Positions 1 through 13,500 of a DNA stretch of 64,000 nucleotides are shown here, piece after piece. A program made the position numbers and the translations under genes. The notes under the pieces are model-generated. The model searched no databases and was not told the origin of the DNA. It saw only the letters and a program-made list of their open reading frames with translations. This DNA is from Lineus longissimus (lineage: Eukaryota; Nemertea; Pilidiophora; Heteronemertea; Lineidae). Where the stretch lies: positions 10,788,001 through 10,852,000 of the forward strand of contig NC_088312.1 in assembly GCF_910592395.1 (NCBI RefSeq). The letters are read 5' to 3'. The first letter of the stretch is position 1, and every line of letters begins with the position of its first letter.

Positions 1-105
1 TAGAATTACTTGATCCAATATTTCTTTCGAAATTCCGTGAAAAAATTCGATAACTTGCTCAAAGCGAGAAAAGGAAGTAGGGTATATGTTCTTTTTCAAT
101 TTCAG
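1..105 (+). other. Intron end of the gene entering from the left edge
   Basis: No exon is seen here. A pyrimidine-rich stretch ends in TTTCAG at 100-105, which I take as the acceptor of the first visible exon of the mesothelin-like gene. The upstream exons and the start codon lie outside the window. Confidence 0.6.
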
Positions 106-3100
106 TCGAAATGTCCGTGTTGTACCAATGGTCATAACTCCAAAGATCGTCAACATGATGACAGCTGAAGCGTTCGTTATTGCCACGAAAATGTCACATG
201 TCTCGGGCAAAATAATGAGCAACACAGTACGTACACTTCTACCGTTACATGAGTTTTTTCAAGTTTTAATAAAATGCAACTTGTATTTATGTTTTGCTCT
301 AATAAGTTCTTTTCCTTGAAATATGTACGTTTTGATACCCTAAATTTAAGACGCAACTTCTTTCATCATTTAGATTGACGCCGTTTTGGACAGGGTTACT
401 GCCTTTCTAGCAATAAGTGACTCGGCTGATCCTCTTAAACCGATGACCGTTGCCCAAGCTGACCAACTTGGACCTCTCATGACATATATAAAGTAAGTGC
501 GAGAAAAGAAAAGGATTGTAAGCGAGGTTACCAGTAAATTATATCAAAACGGGATTCGGGTGATGGGGATGCCAAAAAAGGAAGAACAACATGAGCTTAT
601 ACCACAGGAATTAAGCATCGCCATACTGCCATACTGATTCATATGCGTTTGCCTCACCACACTGGGCTCCAAATACTTTTATGGGGTGAGTACTTTCGTG
701 ATCTCAACGCCATGGGCCGGGTGCCATGATGTCTCTTGCTGAATTTACAACTAACTAATAATACCAGTAGTCAGTGACAGGTATCCATTGAAACGGCAAT
801 ATATACGAGCGATAGTTATGTTGTGTAATTACATGTATACCATTGTTGCGGTTTATTGCAGCAACCAATTCTGATATCTCTCAGAGATTTCTCAGCATCT
901 ACCAGCATCAAGGGATGACAACAAAAAATATTGTTAGATTCAGTTAATTTTGGTTTGACCTGCAGTGACTAGAAAAGGGAGATAGCAAGTCTATCGCAAC
1001 GTCGACGCAAACATTACAAATGTAGGCTACATGTAGTCGCGACACAGTATCAATTGTGAATAACCGCTGGGATCGAACGTACTTTTCCTGGAGCGGACGC
1101 TCTTTACTGGAAATCATAGCTACACATATACATTTGGAACTCAAATCTTATCATCGGGAACTTTAATACAACCTGCTGTTTCCTTTTGTCATCAAAGGAA
1201 TCCTGATGTGAGTTTGAAGAACGCTATCGCGGGTGTCAAAGCGAAATACTGCGACAAAATGAGCGAGAGGATGGCAGCAGGAGGTGACCCGATGTGTAGA
1301 ATGTTACCAGATCTCGCCAAAGTTTACACGTTCTGTAAAGCCAACAAAGTACCAACCCTGGTAAGCAATTAACAAATAACTATAATCAATACCATGACTC
1401 TATTAATTTTGGAATACAGACGACGGAACACATCAATCGTGTAGGCCTATTTTAGTTACACTGTCGGGTTTGTATGTTTTTTCATTTATAGTTTATCACA
1501 ATATTACCAGATGGGCAAAGATCCTTGATGCACGGGTGGTATTTTTCATTTCAAGTAATGTCATCCCCCTCCCCCGATCAGACTACGATTGGAGGAGACA
1601 CAATAAGTATTGCAAATGGCTGAAATTGCCTTATACATGCCTCTTTTCATAGGTTTTCCATAATTATCCTTTCAGACTGGTGGAAAGTGGACGGCAGCAA
1701 ACGTTGCAAGTATGGGCAATCTTGCCTGTCACATACCGAAGGCTGATGTTGAAGCGATGGCAGTGGCCGAGTTCAAAATGGCCATTGCAACTTTCAGCGC
1801 CTGTGAATTCATGGCAGCTCCAACGAAGGAAGCATTTATTGCAATGGTTAAGAATAAAGACGTATACGGGTAAGAAAATAAAAACTAGTTTTACACAATC
1901 ATCTCATACATGTAAAATGTATATACTTCTCATATAATTTATATGAGGACTTGTAATTTTCTTTCCATATCTCAGCAAGGCGCCGATTTATTCTCCTTGG
2001 CATGTCGTATCTTAGACCTTCCGGGAGTTTCGGTAGGCAAAAAAGAAAAGGCCAGGGCATAACATATATTATTTGACCATGCAGGGTTTGTTCAAACGCT
2101 AAGAAAAGATTTGTTGTTGAATGCTCCGGATGCGATACGACACCATAAATACAAGGAATCATTCAACAAGTTGCCTTCATATCCTCATAAACATTTACCA
2201 TAACCAAACCTGATTTAATATTACAATATTTCTAGGAAGTGACTACTTGGCAAGCCCGGCTTACCAAACAGCGACTTTTTCTTGTCCTGAATGGAGAGCC
2301 GAACTCATTAATATTAAAGCAAAGTCTCCAGCTCGCCAAACAGGGTAGATTTTTTACCTGTTTGGCAAGCCCGGCTTGCCGAACAGGGTGGCTTTTTAGT
2401 GCTGTTTGGCAAGCGGCTCTCCAAGCAGGACAAAAAAAGATGCCTGTTCGGCGAGCGTCTTGCCAAATAGACCCGGCCATATTTCTAATAACAAAATAAG
2501 TTATTGATAATCATTATAAGTAATATACAATATACATACGGCCAATAATTCCGAAGAGTGGTGTGCCGCATTTGACTCAGTGTCTCGACGAATTTCGTTA
2601 CGACCTTAAGGCTGGGGTGGGGTCGATGTCTGTGGTTACACAGTGTAAGCCATAGTCTAAATAACTTCAGATTATCATTATATTTTTGGTCATTTTGGAC
2701 GGAATGTATGGTATTGAGCGTGAATTATCCAAGAACGTCACTTTTATTGCTTCGTAGCTTATGCAAGCCAAGAGGCAAGAGGAGATTTATTTCAGTAACA
2801 TGCAAGTACAGTTTGTTAACCTCACTTTCAGTAGTGACCCTGCAAGATGGACAATAATGCAGGTTGCAACATTAGGTCAATCCTTGAAGTTCTTTCCACA
2901 GGCGGACTTGGATAAAATAAAAAAGGTAGGATTATTTTGTGTAATGTTGGTGGCATGTAGACTGTCGCCCTTGGTCGAAGCAGCTGTATTTGAATCAAAA
3001 TAACCTATTTCCTTTGACGAAAGTTATGATTGGATTGGTTAGCTATCATCTTATACCAGGCTTTTCAATACACCCAACTCGTTTTTCTCGTATAAGTTGT

Positions 3101-6100
3101 TGGAGTAAAAAAGCTTAAATCTCAGGCCGGTTAGTTTGCCAGAAGAAGGACCCACCTTAAATTAAAAATGGTAAAAGAAACCCTCAGTTAAGCTGCGAAA
3201 GCAAGATTGAGCTGTGGGTTACCATTTTGACCCTGCACCTAATGGAAACTAGTGTACCGCTACTGACCATATACTCGCAATTTGAGGCCTAGCCTCAGTA
3301 GTATTATCTGTACCGTTTCTAACGAGTTTTTCCTTGTCAACAGGATGTTTATAAGGACTTAAATTTATTAGAGGAAAACGACGACTGCATTAAGGCAAAG
3401 TATGGCAAGGAGGAAAAAGGATACGAGGTCCTCGTGAAGGCAATGCATAAAGTTCTTACTGCAGTATCCACTGGTACAGGTGAGCGGGATTAAATGGTCC
3501 GTTGGCGATTGACGGCCTTCAGTATACTTGGAATTACGCTGCAATTTATCAAACTGAGGGTTCTGCACTGTCATTACAAAAACCCTTGGTATCAAACGGA
3601 AAACTAGGTGTAAGGATGTCTTCTCAAAAAGATATTTGTGGAAATCCATTCTTTTTGGCCACTTCGTTAATTACAGCGTTGGGTATGAAGGAGGGTGACA
3701 GTATTAATATTGGAAGTGACTACTTGGCAAGCCCGTCTTACCAAACAGCGACTTTTTCTTGTCCTGAATGGAGAGCCGAACTCATTAATATTAAAGTAAA
3801 GTCTCCAGCTCGCCAAACAGGGTACATTTTTTACCTGTTTGGCAAGCCCGACTGACCGAACAGGGTGGCTTTTTAGTGCTGTTTGGCAAGCGGCTCTCCA
3901 AACAGGACAAAAAAAGATGACTGTTCGGCGAGCGGCTTGCCAAATAGTCCCGGCCATTAATATTATAACAAAAATATCAGTATCATATCAATCAATAAAC
4001 CGCCTTATAGTGACGTCGAGTTCGTGGTTTAGATTGAAACTATACGGCTCATTAAAAGACTTCTCGACAGGAGTTGAAAACAGCCATTCATAGCAATCAT
4101 TCAACAAAACTAAATCAACCTAAACTGCCCATTACCGCCGTCAAATTACCCGATAATACACTGTAAGTGCAGCTACTTTTTGTAATAAAATGGCGTGCCT
4201 CTTTTCAGCTACCTTAACCTACGATGAGCTGAATCCAAGGCCAGATAGTTACATGAAGTTGCTAACGGTTGACCAGATCAAGGCTATACCTGGTGAAGAT
4301 TTTAAGGCACTTTACAGACGATTTGCTTCCATAAACGAATGGTCGAAGGATCAGCAGAAGGAATTGCTTACGCAGATCAAATCTGCCAAGGTTGGTGTTA
4401 AAACCCTTTTTTGAGGTTTTTTTCAGCCAACCACAGTAGTAGATTTTCAGGATAATAAAAAACCGAAATGTTTCTGACCTTGTGAATACTTAGTAACCTG
4501 GAAGAGTTTTTGATTTCCCTGGAAAACCTCTAGGAGGTGTTGGCATGAGAAAGTTACGAACGTCCTCAATTTGGACATGTGCATGTAGTTGCTGTAGTAC
4601 AATACACAATTTTTCACATTATGCATACTCTAAAACCCATCCAAACAACCTGTGAATATACTGCATTCACTGGGAATCCCAATTTCGTGCTTTTTAGTCC
4701 ATTTTACTGCATTTTAGCAAAAATATAGCGAGCCGTTACTGCGTTGTAACGTTGCCTCACGTGGCATACTTTGTACAATTTTGACAAAACTGCATATACC
4801 AGGTTCTTACGTCTACTTTCAGGTGGCCAATCAGGACAAAATATGTAAATTTACCGCAGCTGAACTCATCAATACTGGTAACCTGGTTACTCTCATGACT
4901 GTCGAAGATATCAAGTGTTTCGACTTTAAGACTGCCAGCGATAAGGCAACGCCTTTGAGCTCTCTTGTAGGTTGGACAGAAGACCAGGTCAGTTTTTACA
5001 CATGGCCGAATACTATTTCTGATAGGATACTCGTGCAATTTTTTCCTTTTAGCAAGAGCTTTGAGAATGTTGTGCATTGTAAAGCACTGTAGAACTTGCA
5101 TTTATTTATTTTTTAAGAGACTCGTTCCATCCGTTACCTTTGTGCTAATTAGATAAAGAGAGGGCTCGATAAACTGTAGCACAGTTGTGTGGAAATAAGC
5201 ATCCCCATCATTAATTTTACGATGTGCAAATGTACAATGCACAAAGTAAATTGCAGATTTCGGCATATTTTTACATTATGACTTCCTCAAATATTTAGAT
5301 TGGTGATGTTTTATATTTTGTTCTGATTTACAGTACAAGGAATTAGCTGCATATTATAAGGCAAACACGTCATTGACCGTCAAATCAATGGACGAGACTA
5401 AAATCATGTACCTCGGAAGCTTCATGTGTGGTTTGAATGACACAGACATCGGAACTGTCCCTGCAGGAACACTGAAGTAAGTCGGTTAGATATTATTATG
5501 GTTCCCGATCCAGTAAGATCGGGAACCATATTGTTTCTGGTCATGGTGTCTGTGTGTGTGCGTGTGCGCGGGTGTGTGTGTGTGTGTGTGTCCGTCCGTC
5601 ACGCCTTCATATCTTATCTCTCTCAACAGCTACAGCTCTGGAAACATGTCGTACCCCCAGGTTTGTCAACCCTGCCAATAGAGTGGAACTTATCATAAGA
5701 GCATTAACTTTGCTTTGTTCATCAATTAGGCCTACCCATTTTGTCAGTTAAAATTCAGTTACTTAAAATTCAAAGCATTGATGATGAAATCAACACCAAC
5801 TTTGCTGCCCTTATGGAAATCTTGTGTTCAAAACAAGCATATTCCTGGTTGCCAATGGACAAGTACTTTTAATTTCCCTTGGGCCCCCCCCCCCCCCCCC
5901 CCCTCAACACTACCACCACTGGTAAATCAAGGCCATCCAGATGCTATACCTAACAAACATAGTGGGACACACTGTAAAAACATGCTCTTGTTTTGTACTT
6001 CTCTCAGAATACAAGGACAACCGAAGCTGGTATTGTTGTTATTGAATATAACTACGTGGGAACCATATGACATTCACAATGTCTTCTTGTTCTATAGTCG

Positions 6101-8748
6101 ATTTAATTACCCCTATTTGATATTGAGATAAACCACTGACCTCTAGTGGTTATGGAGTAAAGTTGAAGGAATGTCGCTCTAGCTGATGAGGGAAACAAAA
6201 TGAGTGACTCATGGGCAAGCATTTGATTTTTTCATCATTCCACATCATAACAAAGCTGCAACAACAAGCGCGCATCTGGAAGAACGGCGAATTTGTTTTC
6301 GTTTTAGTGTTTCCTGTACAAGATATGGTGCCCAGGGCTCTCTGAGCAATAATCAAACAATTCTACAATGATTTTGTTATTCACTTTTATCAGGAAATCA
6401 ATGTCAATGGTGGTAGATCTTTATGTCAATTGCAACCACACCAAACTTGTTGCCTTATTGAAAGTCGCACAACAGAAGGAAGCGTATGGCCCCATCGCAA
6501 AGTGGACATCCACCATCGTAGCCGAAGTTGGAGTTATCATAGGTAAGTGCCTGTGTTTTCTTAGCAGTTGTCACGATCATGGACGATCACGGTCTCCAAC
6601 AATATACCTTATTCCGTCACCATACAATGTTGATGCACACTTTTTCTATTGGAGACTTTAAGACCGCTGGTGTGACAGTTTCGGATTTACACAATTGATA
6701 GTTTTCAAATGAAAACTCACTTTAAAAATTTTGAACGAACGACCTTCAACAGTCTGATTGCTTTCTTCACAATTCACATCTGTTTCTTTTTAGCTGGAGT
6801 CAACAAAACTGAGATTGCTGCCCTTGACACTCTCATTGCTGATGTTCCTGTTGACATCCTGGAGAAAATTGACTCCGAGACCATTAAGGTATGGACATGT
6901 AAATACGTTGAACACGCACTTAAGTATTATCGAGTTCTTTTCTCGCAATTAAAATATTCTTTAGAAATCTATTCGAGATGGTCATAGAAAAGCTATGTTT
7001 TGTCGCTTTCAGTACATGACCGACGCTGCCAAAAAGAAGCTTCCTGCGGATGTCCGAAAGGAGTTAAAGGTTGATGACAAGAAGGCTTCAGGTGGGTACC
7101 AAAAGAGCACGTAGAAGATTATTGCTATGAAAGCCAGGCATTTCTTTTCGTGAATTGTCCGCTTGCTCGGAGAAGCAAGTTATCTTTTGGTTTATCACAG
7201 GAACGCCGCTAACTTATGGACCCGAATCGGCGTTAAATATAAGTGGAGGTGTTTTTGACAGACAAAGCTTCCAAATCGCCAATTTCCTATTGTTAATTCG
7301 CTCTCTAATATCAAAGGTGGGTGATGGACTTATTAGGGGTAAGATGAATTGGGATCCTTCACGGCGATTTGTGCTTGTGGCTGCTATGTGAGTTGTGGTC
7401 GTTATCAAAGTAGCCGCTGCAGGTCCAGCGGAATGTATTGGGTCAGCAGCACTCCTTCAGATATGATGATTCGACCAAGAGCAGGCCCGGTCGACTGGTG
7501 GTGACCATGAACACTAAGGACTGACTACGCCCCATCGCCGCGCCGGCCAAAAGAAAATAAACAAAACAAAATAACATGCTGGATTGCCTGCACTAGTGCC
7601 AATTGATCTGATGATTTACACGTATAAGTTTTTAGATGTCGATGAAAGAAACGAAAAAGTCACGAATAGGGTGACATGGACATATGGTTTTTGTCAAATT
7701 CACAGTTCAGTGCACAGAAATACTGCTATACGTTTGCCAATATATTTTCTTCCATTGTTACAGATACAAGCTCGGGTAATTTCACTTCCTTCTTGATAAC
7801 CAGTATTCCCACTTGACTAAGTAGATTAGATTCATGCTAACATGCACACCGCATTAACAAATTTGAAATTGTTTATTTGATTTTCCAATGTTTTTTGAAC
7901 TGTCGCCGATCGTAAAATTCAAATTTTGCTAATCTATCGTTAATTTTCCTACATTTCTGGTTGTTACATGTAAATCGCCGTAGTTAGTTAATTTGCTCTT
8001 ATGGACACCCCTCCTTCGGCCCTCTTATTCTTAACCAATGACACGTTGGTTCCTATGATTACTTCGAAATCACCACACATGCCATGGTCATGACGTCATG
8101 ACCATCGGAATACTGTCCATCCCGCGGCAAAGCGTATTAATATTTAAAATACGATATTGTGCTGAATATTCAAAAACGATGTTGGATCGATGAAACGAGA
8201 GCATTGTACATTATGGTATATAGCGCTCGCCCTGGGGCTCATTACTATAAAGGCCGTGTCTATTTGGCAAGCCGCTCGCCGAACAGGCATCTTTTTTTGT
8301 CCTGTTTGGAGAGCCGCTTGCCGAACAGCACTAAAAAGCCACCCTGTTCGGCCAGCCGGGCTTGCCAAACAGGTAAAAAATCTACCCTGTTTGGCGGGCT
8401 GGAGACTTTACTTTAATATTAATGAGTTCGGCTCTCCATTCAGGACAAGAAAAAGTCGCTGTTTGGTTAGGCGGGCTTGCCAAATAGTCACTTCCTACTA
8501 TAAAATGGGTCAGTCGAACCTAAACTGGAGCCTTTTGATGAGCTGCTATGACTGTGAGCAAATCCCGCAAGTCGATACATACGCCGAGCAAAAACTCCAA
8601 TTTATTCTAGAACACTTCGAAAGATTTTGCATGATTCCATGTGTAAAAATTATAAAGCATCTCGTATTTTTTATTTTCAGCCGCAATACCGGTTTTCAAT
8701 GGGATGTTTTTGCTGTTGACAATACTGGTTACCGCCCAGCTCTACTAG
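106..8748 (+). CDS. Mesothelin/stereocilin-like GPI-anchored protein, 3' part (13 exons)
   Basis: Predicted exons: 106-226, 374-492, 1198-1360, 1676-1869, 2832-2925, 3344-3479, 4209-4390, 4823-4987, 5334-5476, 6394-6542, 6794-6888, 7013-7091, 8681-8748. All junctions are in phase and give 568 residues to a TAG stop. The protein is a string of short helices with recurring motifs such as MTVAQADQLGPL, LTVDQIKAIP and MTVEDIKCF, each close to an exon end. This is the pattern of the helical-repeat mesothelin, otoancorin and stereocilin family. The C-terminus has small residues (KKASAA) followed by a hydrophobic run (MFLLLTILVTAQLY) and a stop with no cytoplasmic tail, as in a GPI-attachment signal. 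It is therefore probably an extracellular, lipid-anchored adhesion or matrix protein. The 5' end lies outside the window. The exon structure matches the last 13 exons of the gene at 14682-30281. Family assignment is by pattern only; another helical-repeat family is possible. Confidence 0.62.
2235..2478 (-). mobile_element. 244-bp palindromic MITE, copy 1 (9-bp TSD)
   Basis: It starts GGAAGTGACTA and ends ACCCGGCC, and both ends carry a CTAxTTGGCAAGC-type inverted repeat. The 9-bp direct repeat ATATTTCTA flanks it exactly (2226-2234 and 2479-2487). The interior is a nest of short palindromes built from TTTGGCAAGC and GCTTGCCAAA. It lies in an intron of the first mesothelin-like gene. The 9-bp target duplication is typical of Mutator-like elements, but no transposase is present. 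Strand is arbitrary: copies 3, 4 and 5 are in the opposite orientation. Confidence 0.9.
3712..3955 (-). mobile_element. 244-bp palindromic MITE, copy 2 (9-bp TSD)
   Basis: Same family and orientation as the copy at 2235, and the same 244-bp length. It is flanked by a perfect 9-bp direct repeat ATTAATATT (3703-3711 and 3956-3964). It lies in the intron after the exon ending at 3479. Confidence 0.9.
5499..5593. repeat. Perfect 12-bp hairpin plus (GT)n microsatellite
   Basis: TGGTTCCCGATC (5499-5510) and its exact reverse complement (5517-5528) flank a 6-nt loop. A GT-rich microsatellite follows at about 5547-5591. Both lie just inside the donor side of an intron of the first mesothelin-like gene. 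It is probably part of a dispersed intronic repeat. Confidence 0.6.
8252..8495 (+). mobile_element. 244-bp palindromic MITE, copy 3 (9-bp TSD)
   Basis: Inverted relative to copies 1 and 2: it begins GGCCGTGTCTATTTGG and ends AGTCACTTCC. The perfect 9-bp target duplication is TACTATAAA (243-251 and 496-504 of the 8 kb segment). It sits in the last intron of the first mesothelin-like gene. Confidence 0.9.
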
Positions 8749-9825
8749 AGGACCCAAACACACCAAAGACAACTTAAAAGCTGCCAGTAGAGACTAAAAA
8801 ACGAGCCAATGTGGCAGTTGTATGTTCATTTCATGACTTAAAGGCGGAGGTCAGGATGTTTCAAACCTATTTCAATTAGTCAGTTATGAGGAGAACAGCG
8901 CTTCGGGCAGGGCAACCTGGAAAGGCGCTATACAAATATATAATTGTAATGTATTGTATTGTATAGGATGCATTATATGTAAATTTGACGGCTTCAAGCC
9001 ATGAGTATAGAAAATGTAAATTAAAAAACATGCTTAATTTAGCCTTTGCCAACCTAAAACGACGCCTTTAAGCCATGAGCATAATAAAACTGCAAGTTTC
9101 CATGGCCATATAATGTATGTAGATGTCACCTTGACTTGTCAAACAATAGATATCGTACCATTTTAATAACCTTCTTAGAATTAACGTGCGCATCTTGAAA
9201 TTAATAGTACGTACAGGTTACACACCGGAAACGATGCAGTAACTCGTCCATGAAAGACTATATGTATATATAAACATACATTGTACATTACAGTTTAACT
9301 GAAAATATTTCAAACTTGTGAAGTCGTCTTGATAAGTTTAATCCACTCACTATATTTCAATATCTTCGTGATAATTCCGGCAAACAAACTCATAGTCAAG
9401 ATGTCAAATTCTAGGTTGGAGCCAAAAGAGTTTCGACTACTGTTCAATCGCTTTTTATAGTGATAAATGTTGCTGAACGGAAGTGTTCCTCGGTTGCATG
9501 CAAGCATGTCAGGGTGTTAAACACCTTTTCTCAAGTTCGCCTGTTTTATAGACACCGTCCAAACATCGAAACATTCCATGAGACTCCGTCGCTAAACCAA
9601 CGTCTGTACCATGTATCGGGTATGTTTACTTTTCAAACCCGTCCATCATGAAGAGCCATCTCTGAATTCGTCTATATTGTTATTTTTCAAGTCGATAATG
9701 TAAGTTTTGAATCGGAAACAGATGCCAGTGCCACCTGCCACGTTCCATCCATTCATTAAAAATATCACGGTCCGTGATTTAATCGTTGTTAAAAACTATT
9801 GACCACATAATTTGTATATACTATA
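8749..9825 (+). other. 3' UTR and flank of the first mesothelin-like gene
   Basis: No further coding exon is seen. It contains an AATAAA at 9083-9088. A motif resembling LINE/SINE 3' tails (GGCGCTATACAAATATA followed by TGTAT repeats, about 8925-8965) lies in the probable 3' UTR. Confidence 0.5.
9083..9088 (+). terminator. Candidate polyadenylation signal AATAAA
   Basis: Canonical hexamer 335 bp after the stop codon at 8748. No competing exon lies between them. Use is inferred from position only. Confidence 0.45.
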
Positions 9826-10583
9826 CATGCTGTTAAAAAATACTTTTACTTTTAAAATCTTTATAACTTTTTTTAAACAATGACACGGGGACACACCTTT
9901 GGATATGGAAAATAGAGGCCTTGAGAATTTTGTTAGAAAAACGCCTGCATGAAACGGTCCTATAATTATTACGTAACAAGCCATCCAATTTACCTGTCAT
10001 TTTATTCAAGCAGGGCAGGATTTTCAGTAAACAACAATTGGACAGTGCCATGCAATATAAAGGGAAGATATTGCATATGTCGCCCATCACCCAAAAGTCT
10101 TGCAATACGGCAAAGGACGTAATCTCTATGGTATTCACATTGACAAGATGCCATATTCTGCTGAGCAACGCATTTTTGTAGTGATTTCATTTTTTTCAAA
10201 TAACAGGAATCTAATTTCAACACTGAGAGCATTTTCTAGAGAATATGGGGTACCTAATCGCATTTCAAGCCAACTAGTCCGGAATTATGTCAACAAATTC
10301 CGTACGGAACAGCGCCAAATTCTGGGAAGAGCTGAACTCCGTCTAGAATGCGACGTTGCAGTGCATTCAGAGGTCGACGGTGGAAAGCTTTTGAGTTGAA
10401 AATCTGCTGTTTCAGAAATCTTTTTCAGAGGTCAATTGCGTAACAACCACATATCACAACAATACACATCATATCCCAACAAATTCTCTAAGCCTCTACT
10501 TATCTGAAGTTGCTTTCTGCATACAATAATTAACAAAAAAGTTATTAAGATTTCAAAAAGTAAAAATATTTTTTAACACCCTG
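9826..10583 (+). mobile_element. Tc1/mariner-type remnant with terminal inverted repeats
   Basis: The ends are about 50-bp imperfect inverted repeats: CATGCTGTTAAAAAATACTT on the left, and on the right the reverse complement of CAGGGTGTTAAAAAATATTT. A TA dinucleotide flanks each end (9824-9825 and 10584-10585), as for Tc1/mariner insertions. An internal plus-strand frame at 10148-10399 starts MPYSAEQRIFVV and contains REYGVPNR. It resembles the helix-turn-helix found at the N-terminus of mariner-like transposases (DUF4817 type). The catalytic part is missing, so it is a deletion derivative. Confidence 0.75.
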
Positions 10584-13500
10584 TAATACGTCCATTACCA
10601 TCCTGAGGAATGCAGGGGTAATTGTTCGCTTCTCTGGCTCTTAACCTCTGTTTTCTCAGGATGGTCCATTAATGGGAACTGTTACATCTTTTATAGAAAT
10701 AATTTTGATTCCTAATAAATATATCTTGCAAAAACCAAATGTCCAGTATAAATGATATTACGTGATACCATTCGTTTTTTTCGAGATTGTCAAAATAGCT
10801 TTGTTCCGTCTCTAAGGTGATCATAAAGTACTAATTGTATACGTAATCATAAGCAGCAGTTGTTGTAGTTTCGGTGTGTATTTAAAGATGAAGTTAGAAC
10901 CGTCCACCAAAATTCCTTTATCTGGCCATTATGTATACAATGATATTTAGATGTGAAGTTGTGTAAATGTGAAACTATTACTAACTTTTATAGTAACTTC
11001 TTTGAACAAAACTTCAATGCATGATTTAACTGCCACGGGGAAAGAAGCACGTGTGTATGACGTCATCAGTTGATGAGGAGAGTTGGTCATCGCCATCTTC
11101 ATTTCGTCATTGCTTGGTGCATGGAAAATATGTGCTTCGGTATGATCTGTCGGGCGAGTTTTGATTGCACTTTCGTTGTAAACTGTATCGAAACTTAGGA
11201 TTTCGCTCTTTTAGCATTATATTTCGCTTCCAAATAATATCAATATTGTGCTGCTCTCAGCCATTTGCTTTATCGCTCATTGACCTTTTCCCTTGCCCCT
11301 TACCATGGTTGGTACCAGGCTCCCAAAAAGCTAGATGCACATTACCGACGCCCACCGACGAAGGCTTGCAACCATGAATTTTTTTGGTCACTCACGACCC
11401 AGCAAGGCCAAGTGTGTGTGAAAGTCCCGTCCGGACGTAAATGTATCGGCTCTTGAGAGGCAATATCACCATATCTGAGTATTTGCGTCTGGATAAAAAT
11501 ATATTCAAGTCGTTTCGTTTGTATGTTACATTCTGTCAGTGTTTTCTTCAATGCCATATAATTATACCGTAAATGTCCTGTTAAAAGGTGGCCTTTAATT
11601 TTGTCAAGAGAGAAAATTGTCACATTTTATAACTTTACCTTTGAACTGCAAAAAGCATTTCTTTAGAGTGGTGCCTCTAAATAATAGGGCAACTGTTGCA
11701 TAGTCTTATGACAGCTGTATTTTAAGGGGCATGATTTTTACGTATTGATTTGTCCAAAGAACATCCGTTTGATCAAGATTCATGAAAGAAAACGTAAAGT
11801 AACGTCCGCGAATTTTGATGAATACTGAATTAGGATACGAGGGAACTCTTCGATGTACATGCTATTCCATGTTTTATGTAACTTTCATGCTTCGCTGTCC
11901 TACAAAATAAAAAGTCTCTTTAAAATCGCTTTTACATGTTTGTTACTATCATGCAATGGCCGAATGTCAGCAAATTTTACTGCATGGGCACTGATGAAGT
12001 GTGTTTTGTTGCCACATACTAGGGCGAACGTGACAAATCTAAGCATATGTCCCCTCTCTCTCAACAAACAAGATTATTCCGGTCTGAGGTGGAGTCAAGT
12101 GGTTCACGAACAGGAATGGATGGCCGTATTGGACTTTATTCATGTCATGTGCCCAACTGCATTTTCGTAACCCTGGATGACATTTACATGTACCACTTCG
12201 GCTGAAGTAACATGTACATTTGGAACGTACACATCACCTGTTTTTTACTCGCAACTCGCCAACATGAATACAATATTCAAATTAGGTACTCTTAACATCA
12301 TTTCATCGATATTTACCCCGTATACGGTAGTTCCCTGGTGGAGTGGATCGACAGTTGGTGCGAAACAGCTTGAGTCACCGCATCTCCTCAGCCAAGGCCA
12401 ACAATTGGCTTCTAAAACTGATTCTAATACCTCGAAATAAATAAGCGCAGCGATCATGAAGCCACGAAATTGGATTTTTAAAGGATTTGCAATCTTAGGT
12501 AAGTTATCGTTAACTATTTTCCCCATTTCGATAAGCTCTTTTATGTCCGTTTTTAAAAGTAGGTTTTGAAATGAGGTTGAAGTGACGCCCACTGCGTTCA
12601 CCTACGTAAATTTCATTATAAACTCGCTCCGTTACAAACTGATGGTAGATATGAGAAGTATTCAAAAATTAGATGTGCAGTTGTATTTTTTGGAGATAAA
12701 AAATATTCCCCTTTTTTATCATTTGATGAGAAAATACCAAAATATCGTGTTCAAATCGTCGCACAGTTTTGTTGGTGGATCATTGCTGAGTTGCCGCACG
12801 AATAGGAACTTGCCAACATCAACACAATCATCGTCGTCGTCGTCGTCGCCGTCGTTCGAGGAAAGAAATTAAAACTGATACAAATGTATATGTATATGGT
12901 AAGGTTGTGATGGTGTGAAAAAACTAACTAGAAAAATGATTCAGTCGAGACTTCACATTGAATCGATGGGAAGCCCGCTTGACCGGCATCTGCTGATTCC
13001 AAACACTCTATGCTACCTGCTGTTCCAGGAATGGAAACCGGCTCGTGACTTTGAAAAATCTATACTGGCGAATATCAATCAACAGCTCAACTAAAAATGG
13101 AGGAATACATCAGAATGTTTAACTGAAGGCCCTATACATCGTGATATTATTGCCTAATTTTGTAAACTGCATTGCAACCTTGTAATTATTCTGATTTAAA
13201 CATTCGTCATATTCGGGGGAAACCAAACATATAAAAAATAGGTCTATGTAAAGTTAAGTAAAATGCCAAATTAATATGATTCACGCGGGCTTCTCAGCCT
13301 GGGCGTATATAGGATTTCGGTCAGTCAGGCAAGGCCGGCGCCCGGGTTCGATACCCGATGGACAGCGATTTTCCTATTTTTTTCATTACCAAGCAGTGTC
13401 TTTATTTGTTCTTTCTATTATTCTCTATTAAGTTATGGTCTATGGCCAGCTTGCAACATCCCTGCAGCATGAAATATACAATGAACAGTGCGGCCACAAT

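Noticed and set aside
2232-2499. Protein-coding frames over the 244-bp MITE copies (also at 3667, 8190, 35450, 55128, 61926)
   Set aside because: They are shadows of the repeated palindromic MITE, recur in all copies on both strands, and include the flanking target duplications.
5777-6131. Open frame with polyproline
   Set aside because: It reads through a poly(C) run at about 5886-5902 inside an intron of the first mesothelin-like gene.
12457-12499. Candidate first exon (MKPRNW...) for the second mesothelin-like gene
   Set aside because: A good GTAAGT follows, but the frame runs K-D-L-Q-S-stop before the donor. The exon at 14682-14754 fits phase and hydrophobicity better.
13290-13370. tRNA gene
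   Set aside because: B-box-like GGGTTCGATACCC only; the rest does not form a cloverleaf.
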